Source of the DNA: Aequoribacter fuscus
GTDB taxonomy: Bacteria; Pseudomonadota; Gammaproteobacteria; Pseudomonadales; Halieaceae
Assembly: GCF_009910365.1 (NCBI RefSeq)
Contig: NZ_CP036423.1
Location: 1,488,001-1,552,000, forward strand
Reading direction: 5' to 3'
Length of the DNA stretch: 64,000 nucleotides
In this document: piece by piece, positions 46,357-54,601 of the stretch
Layout: each line of letters begins with the position of its first letter
Numbering within the stretch: position 1 is the first letter of the stretch
The notes under the pieces: generated by a model
What the model was told of the DNA's origin: nothing
The model's database searches: none
What the model saw: only the letters and a program-made list of their open reading frames with translations
Made by a program: the position numbers and the translations under genes

Positions 46357-47121
46357 TCATACATACAGTACCGCCCCTCCGTCGATTCTGAGCGTTTGTC
46401 CCGTGATAGACGCAGCCAAGGGGCTGCTCACGAAAGCCACCAAATCGGCGACTTCTTGGCGCGTGACCATCCGTCGCGTTAAGTTTGGAAACAACTCTTC
46501 GCACACGCGCGATTCTATTGCGTCCCAGTCACCAACCCAGCCACGTTTACGGGCTATGTTGGCGAAGATGGTTTCGGTATCTTCGGTTCGAATTAACCCT
46601 GGCGCTATGGTGTTGACCGTAACCCCGGTACTTCTCAGTGCTTGCGCGTGACTCACGGTAGCGTTACTGAGCGCGCCTTTTGCCGCGTAATATGCAGGAC
46701 GCTCAGCAGCCGGCTGATGAGAGCCTATCGTGCCCAAGTGCACGATGCGACCCCAGCCCCGAGCTTTCATCGTTGGTGCAAGCGCTTGAGCCAGTCGCAG
46801 TGCAGATAAGGTGTTCGTTTGAAACATCTCTAACCACTTAGCTTCGTCGCTGCTGTCCCAGGTGTGATTGTCGGTCGTTCCGTAGTTGTTAATCAGTATG
46901 TCCGGCAGCCAACGGTTGTCGTGTAGTTGCCGAATAACGTCCTGCCGCCCTGCTTCGGTCCGCACGTCGCCAACAACGGCGCGTTCGGTACTGGGTAAGG
47001 TATCTTGGCTGTGAACGACCGTAAGGCAGCCCTCGCGGGCAAGTGTTTCTGCGATTACCTTGCCGGTTCTGCGGTCAGCGCCGCTGATAAACGCAAGTTT
47101 TCCGTCAAGATTTAAATTCAT
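46357..47121 (-). CDS. SDR family oxidoreductase with atypical cofactor motif
   Basis: 254-residue short-chain dehydrogenase/reductase. Catalytic Tyr-Lys pair in YYAAKGAL, Ser in HLGTIGS, and C-terminal GQTLRIDGGAV are standard. The N-terminal glycine motif is SGADRRTGKVIA instead of TGxxxGIG, so cofactor binding may differ. NNYG replaces the usual NNAG. Likely the third gene of a leftward group with another SDR and a nitroreductase. Substrate unknown. Confidence 0.82.
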   Translation of the reverse strand: MNLNLDGKLAFISGADRRTGKVIAETLAREGCLTVVHSQDTLPSTERAVVGDVRTEAGRQDVIRQLHDNRWLPDILINNYGTTDNHTWDSSDEAKWLEMFQTNTLSALRLAQALAPTMKARGWGRIVHLGTIGSHQPAAERPAYYAAKGALSNATVSHAQALRSTGVTVNTIAPGLIRTEDTETIFANIARKRGWVGDWDAIESRVCEELFPNLTRRMVTRQEVADLVAFVSSPLAASITGQTLRIDGGAVLYV

Positions 47122-47219
47122 GTGAAGTCTCTGATTGGTTTATAAGATAATGATTTTATTGGATTTATTGTGCCATTGAGAGGCGCATATTGTAGCGTTT
47201 CGCTCGACGTAGTTTGAAT

Positions 47220-47246
47220 TTCGTAGCGTGGGCATTGCGCTACGAA
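47220..47246. repeat. 9-bp inverted repeat between the two SDR genes
   Basis: TTCGTAGCG, 9-nt loop, CGCTACGAA, in the 146-bp gap between the SDR genes. There is no U-tract on the minus strand. It may attenuate, stabilise or bind a regulator. Confidence 0.6.
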
Positions 47247-47267
47247 CTTTACGCTCCGCTTAGTTTG

Positions 47268-48011
47268 TCAGCTTACCAAAATATCTTTGACGCCACTAAA
47301 ACCGCCGTCGACCGGAACGTTGGCGGCCGTCATGAACGACGCTGCATCGCTGAGCAAAAATGCGATGACGTTGGCGACTTCGTCGGGAGTGCCCGGCCGA
47401 TTCAAAGGATGCATCTTGATAAAGGCCTGCTCACCGGGCGGATAGGTGCTGATGATATCTGTCATGGGTGTGCTAATGTAGCCGGGGCTAACCGAGTTCA
47501 CACGGATGCCATGCGCTGCATAGTCTGCTGCGAGTGAGCGCGTGAGCTGCAGAACACCACCTTTGGTGACGTTGTATGGCATGTTGCCCGCACATCCGAC
47601 CATGCCATATACGCTGGCTACGGTAACGATTGCGCCCTCGCCTTGCTCAATTAACGCAGGCAACAAAGCCTTGGCTGTTAACCAGGTGCCCGTCAAATTG
47701 ACAGATAGAGCTCGCTCCCACGCTTCGGTATCTGTCGCTAGCGCGTCGCCTGGGACGGACAGGCCAGCGCAGGTGACTGCGCCATGTAAGGCGCCAAAGT
47801 GCGATTTGGCGGTCGCAACCGCTTGTTCTAGTTCGCTTGGCGAGGTCACATCGGCCGTGACGTTAAGCTGCCGGTCGTCTTGTTTGGGTTCGATGGTTCG
47901 ATCGATCCCCACCACTTTGCCACCTAGCGCAATTATTCGAGCTGCCGTGGCCGCTCCGATACCCGACCCCGCTCCAGTGACTAAAAATGTTTTATCGTGC
48001 AGTGAAATCAT
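47268..48011 (-). CDS. SDR family oxidoreductase
   Basis: 247-residue classical short-chain dehydrogenase. Cofactor motif TGAGSGIGAATA near residue 12, acidic residue after beta-2 (VVGIDRT) that favours NAD(H), catalytic Ser in VASVYGMVG, YNVTKGG with Tyr and Lys, and PVDGGFS at the end. AAGG precedes the ATG. Twelve bases downstream of the nitroreductase gene, so co-transcribed. Substrate not predictable. Confidence 0.87.
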   Translation of the reverse strand: MISLHDKTFLVTGAGSGIGAATAARIIALGGKVVGIDRTIEPKQDDRQLNVTADVTSPSELEQAVATAKSHFGALHGAVTCAGLSVPGDALATDTEAWERALSVNLTGTWLTAKALLPALIEQGEGAIVTVASVYGMVGCAGNMPYNVTKGGVLQLTRSLAADYAAHGIRVNSVSPGYISTPMTDIISTYPPGEQAFIKMHPLNRPGTPDEVANVIAFLLSDAASFMTAANVPVDGGFSGVKDILVS

Positions 48012-48023
48012 AGTCGGCCTTAT

Positions 48024-48641
48024 TTACAAGTAGGTAATGAGTTTGGCGAGATCCGGGCGTGCCCTCTCTTTCAGGGGTTCTTTATTGGTTCCAATGTAGA
48101 TAAAGCCTGCAATCCGTTCATGGTCCAAAAGGCCTAGAGCGCTCGCAATCGTATTATCGTAGGTCAGCCATTCAGTGATCCATTGAGCACCAAATCCAGA
48201 GGCTTTGGCAGCCAACAGCAGGTTGTAGCAACACGCCCCGCAGGCCAGTGTTTGCTCCCATTCAGGTGTTTTTCCGTCGTGTTTGGGGCTGTAGGCGACA
48301 GCAATAATTGTGGGCGCGCGCAACAAGCGTGTCCGTTCAATATGCTGCAACGGCTCGGGCAATTCCGGGTTTGATTGCAGAGCGACTTGAAGGCAAAGAT
48401 CGCCCAAGGTATTGCGTCTGTCACCTTCGATAACGATGAAGCGAAACGGGCTCAAGCGACGATGATCGGGTACTCGAGCGGCAATGGTGAGGATGCGGGC
48501 TAGCTCCTGCTGTGTCGGGCCGGGAGACTCAAGGTTTGTGGCAAGACTCGATCGTCGTATCGACAGAAATTCTAGTACGGGCTCAAGATTTTCGGGCGGT
48601 GGTATTTCATCACCCAAGTTGTATTGCGACCACGGTGTCAT
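48024..48641 (-). CDS. nitroreductase family FMN protein (YdjA-like)
   Basis: 205-residue FMN-dependent nitroreductase-fold protein. IRRSSLATNLESPGPTQQEL begins near residue 28 with the FMN-contacting RRS, and AARVPDHRRLSPFRF (residues ~73-87) is the YdjA-subfamily segment. A strong ribosome site (AAGGAGAG) precedes ATG 48641. First gene of the leftward group with two SDR genes. Confidence 0.86.
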   Translation of the reverse strand: MTPWSQYNLGDEIPPPENLEPVLEFLSIRRSSLATNLESPGPTQQELARILTIAARVPDHRRLSPFRFIVIEGDRRNTLGDLCLQVALQSNPELPEPLQHIERTRLLRAPTIIAVAYSPKHDGKTPEWEQTLACGACCYNLLLAAKASGFGAQWITEWLTYDNTIASALGLLDHERIAGFIYIGTNKEPLKERARPDLAKLITYL

Positions 48642-48779
48642 ATCTCTCTCCTTTTTACGAGCATTCTCTATTACCTCGAGTGGATTACAAGCATTTGGGT
48701 GCGAAAGTTATTCAATTTTTCGGTCTGAGTGCCGATAATTAGATGACTCTACACGGTTTATTTTTAGGGGCGTAACTGC

Positions 48780-50483
48780 TTGAAGCTCGGACTGCCAGCA
48801 CTTGCATGGATCAGTGGCTATAACGAACGCGTTTTGGCTCGGGACCTTGTTGCGTCCGGGGTATTGATTGCCACCATGGTACCCCAAGCATTAGGTTTTG
48901 CCCTAGTTGCAGGTGTCCCCGTTCAAGTTGGTTTGTATTCGGCCATTTTGCCGGCCGTGATTTATGCTCTGCTTGGTACTGGGCGAACACTTTCAGTCGG
49001 GCCGGTGGCTATCGTCTCGATTTTAACAGCCACGACGATTAATGAAGCGTCGTCGCTGTTAAAGTTGGATCCCTTACAGGTGATGGCTACTCTGACAGTC
49101 ATTGTGGGAATTTCACTGACATTACTGGGTTTGTTTCGTTTTGGATTTATTGCCAACTTCCTGAGTCGCCCTGTGGTGTCCGGTTTTATATCGGCATCGG
49201 GTGTCGTCATAGCAGTCAGCCAACTGCCCGCCATATTAGGCATAAGCAACGGTGGTGAAACGGTGCCGGATGTACTGTACGCCTTGATTGTTAGTGACGA
49301 ATTTGTCAGTCGTGAAAGTGTGTCGTTGGGGCTTTTGACGATCGCGTTTTTAGTGCTCGCCCGGCTGTTGATGATCGGCGTGATGGACGCGCTCAGCGTT
49401 GCCAAAGCCGTGACCTACTCCGCTGTCAAACTTTTGCCCTTGGTGGCTCTGGTTGGCGCGTCTTATCTTGGGTTTCTGCTGGGTGTCGAAGAGCAAGGGG
49501 TGGCCGTGTTGGGCGCCGTTCCTTCGGGAGCGCCGCCACTCTCGGCTCCGACATTAAACCCTAATCTGTGGTTGCACTTAGCCCCTCCCGCCTTCCTTAT
49601 CGCTGTGATCGCTTACGTAGAGTCTATTTCCACAGCGAGGAAGCTCGCAGCGAATCGCCGTGAGCGCGTATCGCCCGACCAGGAGCTACTGGGTTTAGGC
49701 GCGGCCAATCTCGTCTCCGCGTTTTCATCCGGTCTGCCGGTTGCTGGCAGCTTGGCACGATCGCTCGCCAACTATGACGCCGGCGCTCGCACACCCCTGG
49801 CTCTCATCTTTGCAGCCTGGGGTGTCGGGTTATTTACCGTGTTATTCACTGGAATCTTGTCTCACGTGCCAGTTGCCGCTGTTGCCGGAATTGTTGTTGT
49901 CGCCGTGCTGGGCCCTGTGGATCTTGGTATGATTGCTCGGTCTTGGCAATCCTCGGCAGCGGACTTCGGATCGCTCCTGGGTACGATTATTGTGACTCTG
50001 ACCTTTGGGGTTTCAAGTGGTCTGTTGGTGGGCGTTGCCTTATCGGTTTTGGTGCACAACTACCGCACATCGCACCCACACGTTGCGATCGTGGGCAAGC
50101 TCCCAGGTACGGATCGTTTTGGTGATGCCGACCGGCACGACGTGGTGACAGATCCATTGGTTTGCACCTTGCGAATTGACGAGAGCTTGTATTTTCCCAA
50201 TGCGTCGTTTCTTGAAGATGTCGTTTATGCCGCCATATCGGCTCGGCCACGATTGCGTCATCTCGTACTGCTGTGCTCATCGGTCAACGCAATCGATATG
50301 AGCGCACTAGAGACCCTTGAGATGTTAAATTATCGCTTAGCTGAGCTGAATATCACCTTGAACTTGAGTGAAGTGAAGCCGCATGTAATGGATGAATTGC
50401 GCGACAGTACGTTTCGTGCGCGCATGACAGGTAAGATATTTCCGACTCAGCTAGAGGCTTTTGAAACACTGCGTCGAGCATGA
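48780..50483 (+). CDS. SulP family anion transporter with STAS domain (copy 1)
   Basis: 567-residue inner-membrane transporter of the SulP/SLC26 family, which carries sulfate or other anions. Membrane domain residues ~15-400 with VPQALGFALVAGVP, LLGTGRTLSVGPVAIVS and RPVVSGFISASGV; C-terminal STAS domain from ~440 with SLYFPNASFLEDVV and SSVNAIDMSALE. The start is TTG with AGGGGC upstream. It is convergent with the FisR-type regulator and paralogous to the gene at 54.6 kb. Confidence 0.88.
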   Translation: MKLGLPALAWISGYNERVLARDLVASGVLIATMVPQALGFALVAGVPVQVGLYSAILPAVIYALLGTGRTLSVGPVAIVSILTATTINEASSLLKLDPLQVMATLTVIVGISLTLLGLFRFGFIANFLSRPVVSGFISASGVVIAVSQLPAILGISNGGETVPDVLYALIVSDEFVSRESVSLGLLTIAFLVLARLLMIGVMDALSVAKAVTYSAVKLLPLVALVGASYLGFLLGVEEQGVAVLGAVPSGAPPLSAPTLNPNLWLHLAPPAFLIAVIAYVESISTARKLAANRRERVSPDQELLGLGAANLVSAFSSGLPVAGSLARSLANYDAGARTPLALIFAAWGVGLFTVLFTGILSHVPVAAVAGIVVVAVLGPVDLGMIARSWQSSAADFGSLLGTIIVTLTFGVSSGLLVGVALSVLVHNYRTSHPHVAIVGKLPGTDRFGDADRHDVVTDPLVCTLRIDESLYFPNASFLEDVVYAAISARPRLRHLVLLCSSVNAIDMSALETLEMLNYRLAELNITLNLSEVKPHVMDELRDSTFRARMTGKIFPTQLEAFETLRRA

Positions 50484-50485
50484 GT

Positions 50486-51805
50486 TCAGCTCAAACTTTC
50501 AATTTTACGGTACAGGGTCCGAAGGCTGATGCCTGCGTGTTTCGCGGCAGCCTTCTTATCGCCCTGATGCGCTTCTAGTAGCTCTGCAAAATATCGACGC
50601 TCGAGTTCTGCCAGAGAGTAATGCGTTAACTTGCTGTTCGGATCGCTAAGCTTTTCGATCCCACCCATGGCGATGGCTCGCTCTTTGAGAAGACGGTTAA
50701 TGAGATCCTGAGCCAGGACGTTGCCATCGTTAAGCACTGAGGCCCGCAACAAGAAATTTCTGAGTTCACGTATGTTGCCAGGCCAATCCGCCTCTTCTAA
50801 AAGGCTCTGCGCGGCTTGCGTTAGGTGGTATCGATTTCTTGGTCCAAGGCTTTCGAGTATCGAGTCGGCAATGACGGGGATATCCGAACGCCTGTCGGTA
50901 AGCCTCGGCATGTGAATCGGGAATACGTTGATTCGATAATATAAGTCTAAGCGAAAAGCCCCCTCTTGCACGCGCCGCCAAAGATCGTGATGAGTGGCGC
51001 AGATCAACCGAAAATCGGTGTGCTTTGATTCGCTTGATCCGATCGGGCGGTAGCTACCTGTTTCAATGAGTCGGAGTAACTTCACCTGCAAGTTGAGTGG
51101 AATATCCCCTACTTCATCTAAAAAGAGTGTTCCTCCGTCAGCTGCAGAAGCCAGACCTTGGCGTTCAAAATTGGCGCCGGTAAAGGCCCCCTTAGTGTGA
51201 CCGAAGAGCTCGCTTTCAAAGAGTGTCTCAGTTAAGCCTGAGCATTCGAGCGTGACCATGGGGCGCTTACTGCGACCGCTTTGCTGATGAATGGCTTGAG
51301 CGATGACCTCCTTGCCCGTGCCTGACTCGCCGAGTAATACAACGGCGATATCGCTGTCTGCCACTCTGCTTACTTGGCTGAGTACCTGACGGAAAGCTGG
51401 GTGACTACCTGCGACTTTTACCGGCTCGTGCGTGGTCACTTTGTTCTCGACCGATCGTAGCACTTCGACGAAGTGAGTCACGTTCCCACTGTCATCACGA
51501 ATCGGTGTCATTTCAACGTCGACGTACTCGCGTCCTCTGGGTGTGTGATGCACATGCAGCACGCGAGTTTTTTTACCTGATGCCCGAGCTTGACGCATGG
51601 GGCAATCCTCTCCTGACTGATCACAGGGTTTGTCATAGCCGTGCGATACCGCATAACACTTCGGGGAATTCGTCAGATCGAGCTGACCGAAGGCGGACTC
51701 GTAAGCCGCGTTAGTTGCTTCTATCTCGTAATCTTTGGAAACAACAATAGCCGGAAGCTCGATGACATCGAGTAGATCTTTTGGGTTGGTGAGAGTGGAT
51801 TTCAT
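50486..51805 (-). CDS. fisR: FisR-type sigma-54-dependent activator of sulfide oxidation
   Basis: 439-residue NtrC-family activator. N-terminal PAS-like sensor with Cys50, Cys61 and Cys68 ([12 protein letters not shown], then DCPM), AAA+ domain with Walker A GESGTGKE, the sigma-54 contact loop [18 protein letters not shown], and a C-terminal Fis-type helix-turn-helix ([17 protein letters not shown]). The cysteine spacing of 11 and 7 residues equals that of the FisR polysulfide sensor (Cys53/64/71). ATG 51805 is chosen because the longer frame starting at 51979 would run through the sigma-54 promoter. Divergent from the persulfide dioxygenase operon it should activate. Confidence 0.9.
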   Translation of the reverse strand: MKSTLTNPKDLLDVIELPAIVVSKDYEIEATNAAYESAFGQLDLTNSPKCYAVSHGYDKPCDQSGEDCPMRQARASGKKTRVLHVHHTPRGREYVDVEMTPIRDDSGNVTHFVEVLRSVENKVTTHEPVKVAGSHPAFRQVLSQVSRVADSDIAVVLLGESGTGKEVIAQAIHQQSGRSKRPMVTLECSGLTETLFESELFGHTKGAFTGANFERQGLASAADGGTLFLDEVGDIPLNLQVKLLRLIETGSYRPIGSSESKHTDFRLICATHHDLWRRVQEGAFRLDLYYRINVFPIHMPRLTDRRSDIPVIADSILESLGPRNRYHLTQAAQSLLEEADWPGNIRELRNFLLRASVLNDGNVLAQDLINRLLKERAIAMGGIEKLSDPNSKLTHYSLAELERRYFAELLEAHQGDKKAAAKHAGISLRTLYRKIESLS

Positions 51806-51824
51806 GCCAATAGTGTCACTTATT

Positions 51825-51840
51825 TTGTCATTTTTGACAA
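51825..51840. promoter_or_regulatory. palindromic activator site 1 (probable UAS)
   Basis: TTGTCA-TTTT-TGACAA, a perfect 16-bp palindrome 20 bp before the activator start codon and about 113 bp upstream of the -24 element. Shared core with site 2. It also overlaps the activator's own leader, so autoregulation is plausible. Confidence 0.7.
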
Positions 51841-51859
51841 GGCGCCCGAGTCGCTTTGC

Positions 51860-51871
51860 GTCATTTTTGAC
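51860..51871. promoter_or_regulatory. palindromic activator site 2 (probable UAS)
   Basis: GTCA-TTTT-TGAC, the same core as site 1, with its centre 33 bp away, close to three helical turns, and about 80 bp upstream of the -24 element. This is a typical enhancer layout for an NtrC-family hexamer. Confidence 0.7.
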
Positions 51872-51943
51872 CCACTCGCGTAGCGCGCGTGTAAGGCACT
51901 GTTTTTTAACCAGTTTTAATATTGTGAATTGATCCCCAGAAGT

Positions 51944-51957
51944 GGCACGGTTTTCGC
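51944..51957 (+). promoter_or_regulatory. sigma-54 (-24/-12) promoter of the sulfide-oxidation operon
   Basis: TGGCACGGTTTTCGCA (51943-51958) matches the RpoN consensus TGGCACG-N4-TTGC(A/T) except one base at the -12 box. GG is at 51944-51945 and GC at 51956-51957, the required spacing. Transcription would start near 51969, giving a leader of about 32 nt before the dioxygenase ATG. Confidence 0.88.
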
Positions 51958-52000
51958 ATTGATTGAACGGAAACTCCATTCATACTCATAGAGGTACGTT

Positions 52001-52897
52001 ATGAACCCATTGCCATTTGAGCTTCAAACGACTCATTATCCTGAAGTCGTACCGTTTTATGACGACGACACGAATACGTTTTCATATGTTGTGTATCAGA
52101 GGGGCGATTCGCGATGCGCAGTGATTGATTCCGTGCTGGATCTGGATTATCCGTCGGGCACGGTAACCACGGTTGGCGTGCAGCGTATTATTGATTACAT
52201 CGAGAAGCATCAGCTTGAGCTTGAATGGATTGTCGAGACCCATGTGCACGCGGATCACCTGTCAGCGGCGCCAGTATTGCAGGAGCGCTTGGGGGGCAAG
52301 CTGGTCATCGGTAAGAACATCCAAGTCGTGCAGGAGACGTTCGGAAAAGTGTTCAACGAGGGGACTGAATTTAAACGCGACGGTTCACAATTCGATGTAT
52401 TGGTCGAAGACGGTGAGGAACTCACTATGGGGGACCTGCAGATTAAGGTATTGCACACGCCCGGACATACGCCTGCGTGCATGACCTACATCATTGGTGA
52501 TGCCGTGTTTGTCGGCGACACATTATTCATGCCCGATGGCGGTACGGCTCGCGTTGATTTTCCCGGCGGCGACGCAAGAACTCTGTATCGGTCCATAAAG
52601 CGTGTGCTCTCGTTGCCAGAGAATTTCCGCTTGTTTATGTGCCACGATTACTGCCCAAATGGTCGGGCTCTTGAGTATCAAACCACGGTGGCGGCCGAGA
52701 AAAAAAGCAATATTCATGTGAACGACAAGATCAGTGAGGACGAATTTGTCGCCATGCGTGAGGCGCGCGATGCGACCTTAGGTATGCCGCGTTTGATTTT
52801 GCCCTCGCTTCAGGTGAACATGAGAGCGGGTCATATGCCGCCGGCCGATAGTGACGGTAGAGTCTTTTTGAAACTACCTGTTAACGCCTTTGTATAA
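52001..52897 (+). CDS. persulfide dioxygenase (ETHE1/Blh-type metallo-beta-lactamase)
   Basis: 298-residue non-heme iron enzyme that oxidises glutathione persulfide to sulfite. Metal motif HVHADH with His81, His83, Asp85 and His86, then LHTPGHTPACMTY, FVGDTLFMPDGGTARVDF and CHDY near residue 214. The C-terminal MPRLILPSLQVNMRAGHMPP is typical of the longer bacterial persulfide dioxygenases. It receives sulfur from the SQR encoded 23 bp downstream, through glutathione or the DUF442 domain. First gene after the sigma-54 promoter. Confidence 0.9.
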   Translation: MNPLPFELQTTHYPEVVPFYDDDTNTFSYVVYQRGDSRCAVIDSVLDLDYPSGTVTTVGVQRIIDYIEKHQLELEWIVETHVHADHLSAAPVLQERLGGKLVIGKNIQVVQETFGKVFNEGTEFKRDGSQFDVLVEDGEELTMGDLQIKVLHTPGHTPACMTYIIGDAVFVGDTLFMPDGGTARVDFPGGDARTLYRSIKRVLSLPENFRLFMCHDYCPNGRALEYQTTVAAEKKSNIHVNDKISEDEFVAMREARDATLGMPRLILPSLQVNMRAGHMPPADSDGRVFLKLPVNAFV

Positions 52898-52920
52898 TCA
52901 TAATTCTAAGGGGACGTACT

Positions 52921-54597
52921 ATGAAAACTGCAACCATTAATGACAAGCTGTCTCTCTCTGACCAATTGCTCATCAGCGACATCGCTGATTTGGCGTCGAG
53001 TGGCGTGAAAACCATTATTTGTAACCGTCCAGATGGTGAGGACAGTGATCAGTTGACTTTCACCGAAATCCAAGCCGCTGCCGCTCAGTATGGGATTATC
53101 GCTATTCATCAAGCGATCACGCCCGGGCAGATCTCAGGCGAACAAGTCGACGCATTTAGGCAGGCGGTTGACGCAGCGGATGGTAAGGTGCATGCCTATT
53201 GCCGCACTGGCACGCGGTCGATCACATTGTGGTCCTTAAGTGAGGCGAGAACAGGCGTGCCAGCGGCGACTCTGATTGAGCGCGCAGAGAGCGTGGGCTA
53301 TGACTTAAGTGGTATGGCTGAGAAATTTGCAGCGGCGAATCCGGATGCGCCTAGGGCCCCTACTCCTAAGGAGTATGACGTAGTCATTGTTGGTGGAGGT
53401 GCTGGCGGTATCTCGGTTGCGTCTTCCTTGCTCAAGCGCACACAGGATTTAAGTATTGCCATCGTGGATCCGGCGGAAGTGCACTACTATCAGCCTGGCT
53501 GGACCATGGTCGGTGGCGGTGTGTTTACGCAAGAGCAAACCGTTAAATCGATGAGCTCACTCATACCCTCAGGCGTGGTTTGGATTAAAGAGGCTGTGGC
53601 CACATTTGCGCCGGCCAGTAACCAAGTGACCTTGGAAGATGCCAGCGTGCTGCAGTACCGTCAGCTGGTTGTGGCGCCCGGGCTCAAGCTGAACTGGGGT
53701 GCCGTGGAGGGTCTGACCGAGACCCTTGGGCACAATGGAGTCACCTCAAATTATCGTTATGATTTAGCACCTTACACCTGGAAGTTAGTTCAGGGTCTTA
53801 AATCTGGAAAGGCGATCTTCACTCAACCCCCCATGCCTATTAAGTGCGCCGGTGCGCCTCAAAAGGCGATGTATCTATCGAGCGATCACTGGTTAAAAAG
53901 TCAGGTGCTTGGCAATATCGATGTCGAGTTCTGTAATGCCGGTGCGGTGCTCTTTGGCGTCCAAGAATACGTGCCTGCTTTGATGGAATACGTCAAAAAA
54001 TACGATGCAACGCTGTCCTTTAACCACAACCTTGTCAAAATCGATGGCCCCAGTAAAACGGCTTGGTTTGAGGTGAAAGACGCCGAAGGGAATACTCAGG
54101 TGGTTGAAAAAACCTTCGATATGATTCACGTCTGCCCCCCGCAGTGCGCTCCCGACTTTGTGGCGCAATCGGAGCTTGCCGATGCCAACGGCTGGGTAGA
54201 CGTTGATCAAACAACCCTACAACACAAACGTTTCAATAACGTCTGGTCTTTAGGCGATGTCCAGAATGCACCCAACGCGAAAACAGCTGCGGCAGCGCGT
54301 GTTCAAGCGCCGATTGTTGCGAACAACCTGCTGCACGAGCTGGGAAGAGAAAACTGGGTTGCTCATTACAACGGTTATGGTAGCTGCCCCCTTACCGTTG
54401 AGCGCGGAAAAATTGTGCTCGCCGAGTTCGGCTATGGCGGTAAGCTGTTGCCTAGTTTCCCCTCTTGGGTCTTGAACGGTCGCAAACCCACACGCCTTGC
54501 TTGGTGGTTGAAAGAAATTATCCTGCCGCCAATCTACTGGAAAGCCATGCTAAGGGGGCGTGAGTGGATGGTAACCCCCGTCCACGAAAAAGGCTGA
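52921..54597 (+). CDS. sqr: DUF442-sulfide:quinone oxidoreductase fusion
   Basis: 558-residue two-domain flavoprotein. Residues 1-~130 form a DUF442 (Blh N-terminal type) domain with loop CRTGTR (Cys94-Arg99), a six-residue Cys-X4-Arg loop like rhodaneses. Residues ~150-558 are a type II SQR: FAD motif VVIVGGGAGGISVASSL, redox cysteines Cys309 (PIKCAGAPQK) and Cys489 (GYGSCPLTV), corresponding to human SQOR Cys201 and Cys379, and GDVQNAPNAKTAAA. It oxidises sulfide, passes electrons to ubiquinone and likely hands sulfane sulfur to the adjacent dioxygenase. AAGGGG precedes the ATG. Confidence 0.92.
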   Translation: MKTATINDKLSLSDQLLISDIADLASSGVKTIICNRPDGEDSDQLTFTEIQAAAAQYGIIAIHQAITPGQISGEQVDAFRQAVDAADGKVHAYCRTGTRSITLWSLSEARTGVPAATLIERAESVGYDLSGMAEKFAAANPDAPRAPTPKEYDVVIVGGGAGGISVASSLLKRTQDLSIAIVDPAEVHYYQPGWTMVGGGVFTQEQTVKSMSSLIPSGVVWIKEAVATFAPASNQVTLEDASVLQYRQLVVAPGLKLNWGAVEGLTETLGHNGVTSNYRYDLAPYTWKLVQGLKSGKAIFTQPPMPIKCAGAPQKAMYLSSDHWLKSQVLGNIDVEFCNAGAVLFGVQEYVPALMEYVKKYDATLSFNHNLVKIDGPSKTAWFEVKDAEGNTQVVEKTFDMIHVCPPQCAPDFVAQSELADANGWVDVDQTTLQHKRFNNVWSLGDVQNAPNAKTAAAARVQAPIVANNLLHELGRENWVAHYNGYGSCPLTVERGKIVLAEFGYGGKLLPSFPSWVLNGRKPTRLAWWLKEIILPPIYWKAMLRGREWMVTPVHEKG

Positions 54598-54601
54598 TTG
54601 C

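Noticed and set aside
51806-51979. 58-residue N-terminal extension of the sigma-54 activator
   Set aside because: It would be translated across the -24/-12 promoter and both palindromes, and it shifts the sensor cysteines away from the FisR positions.
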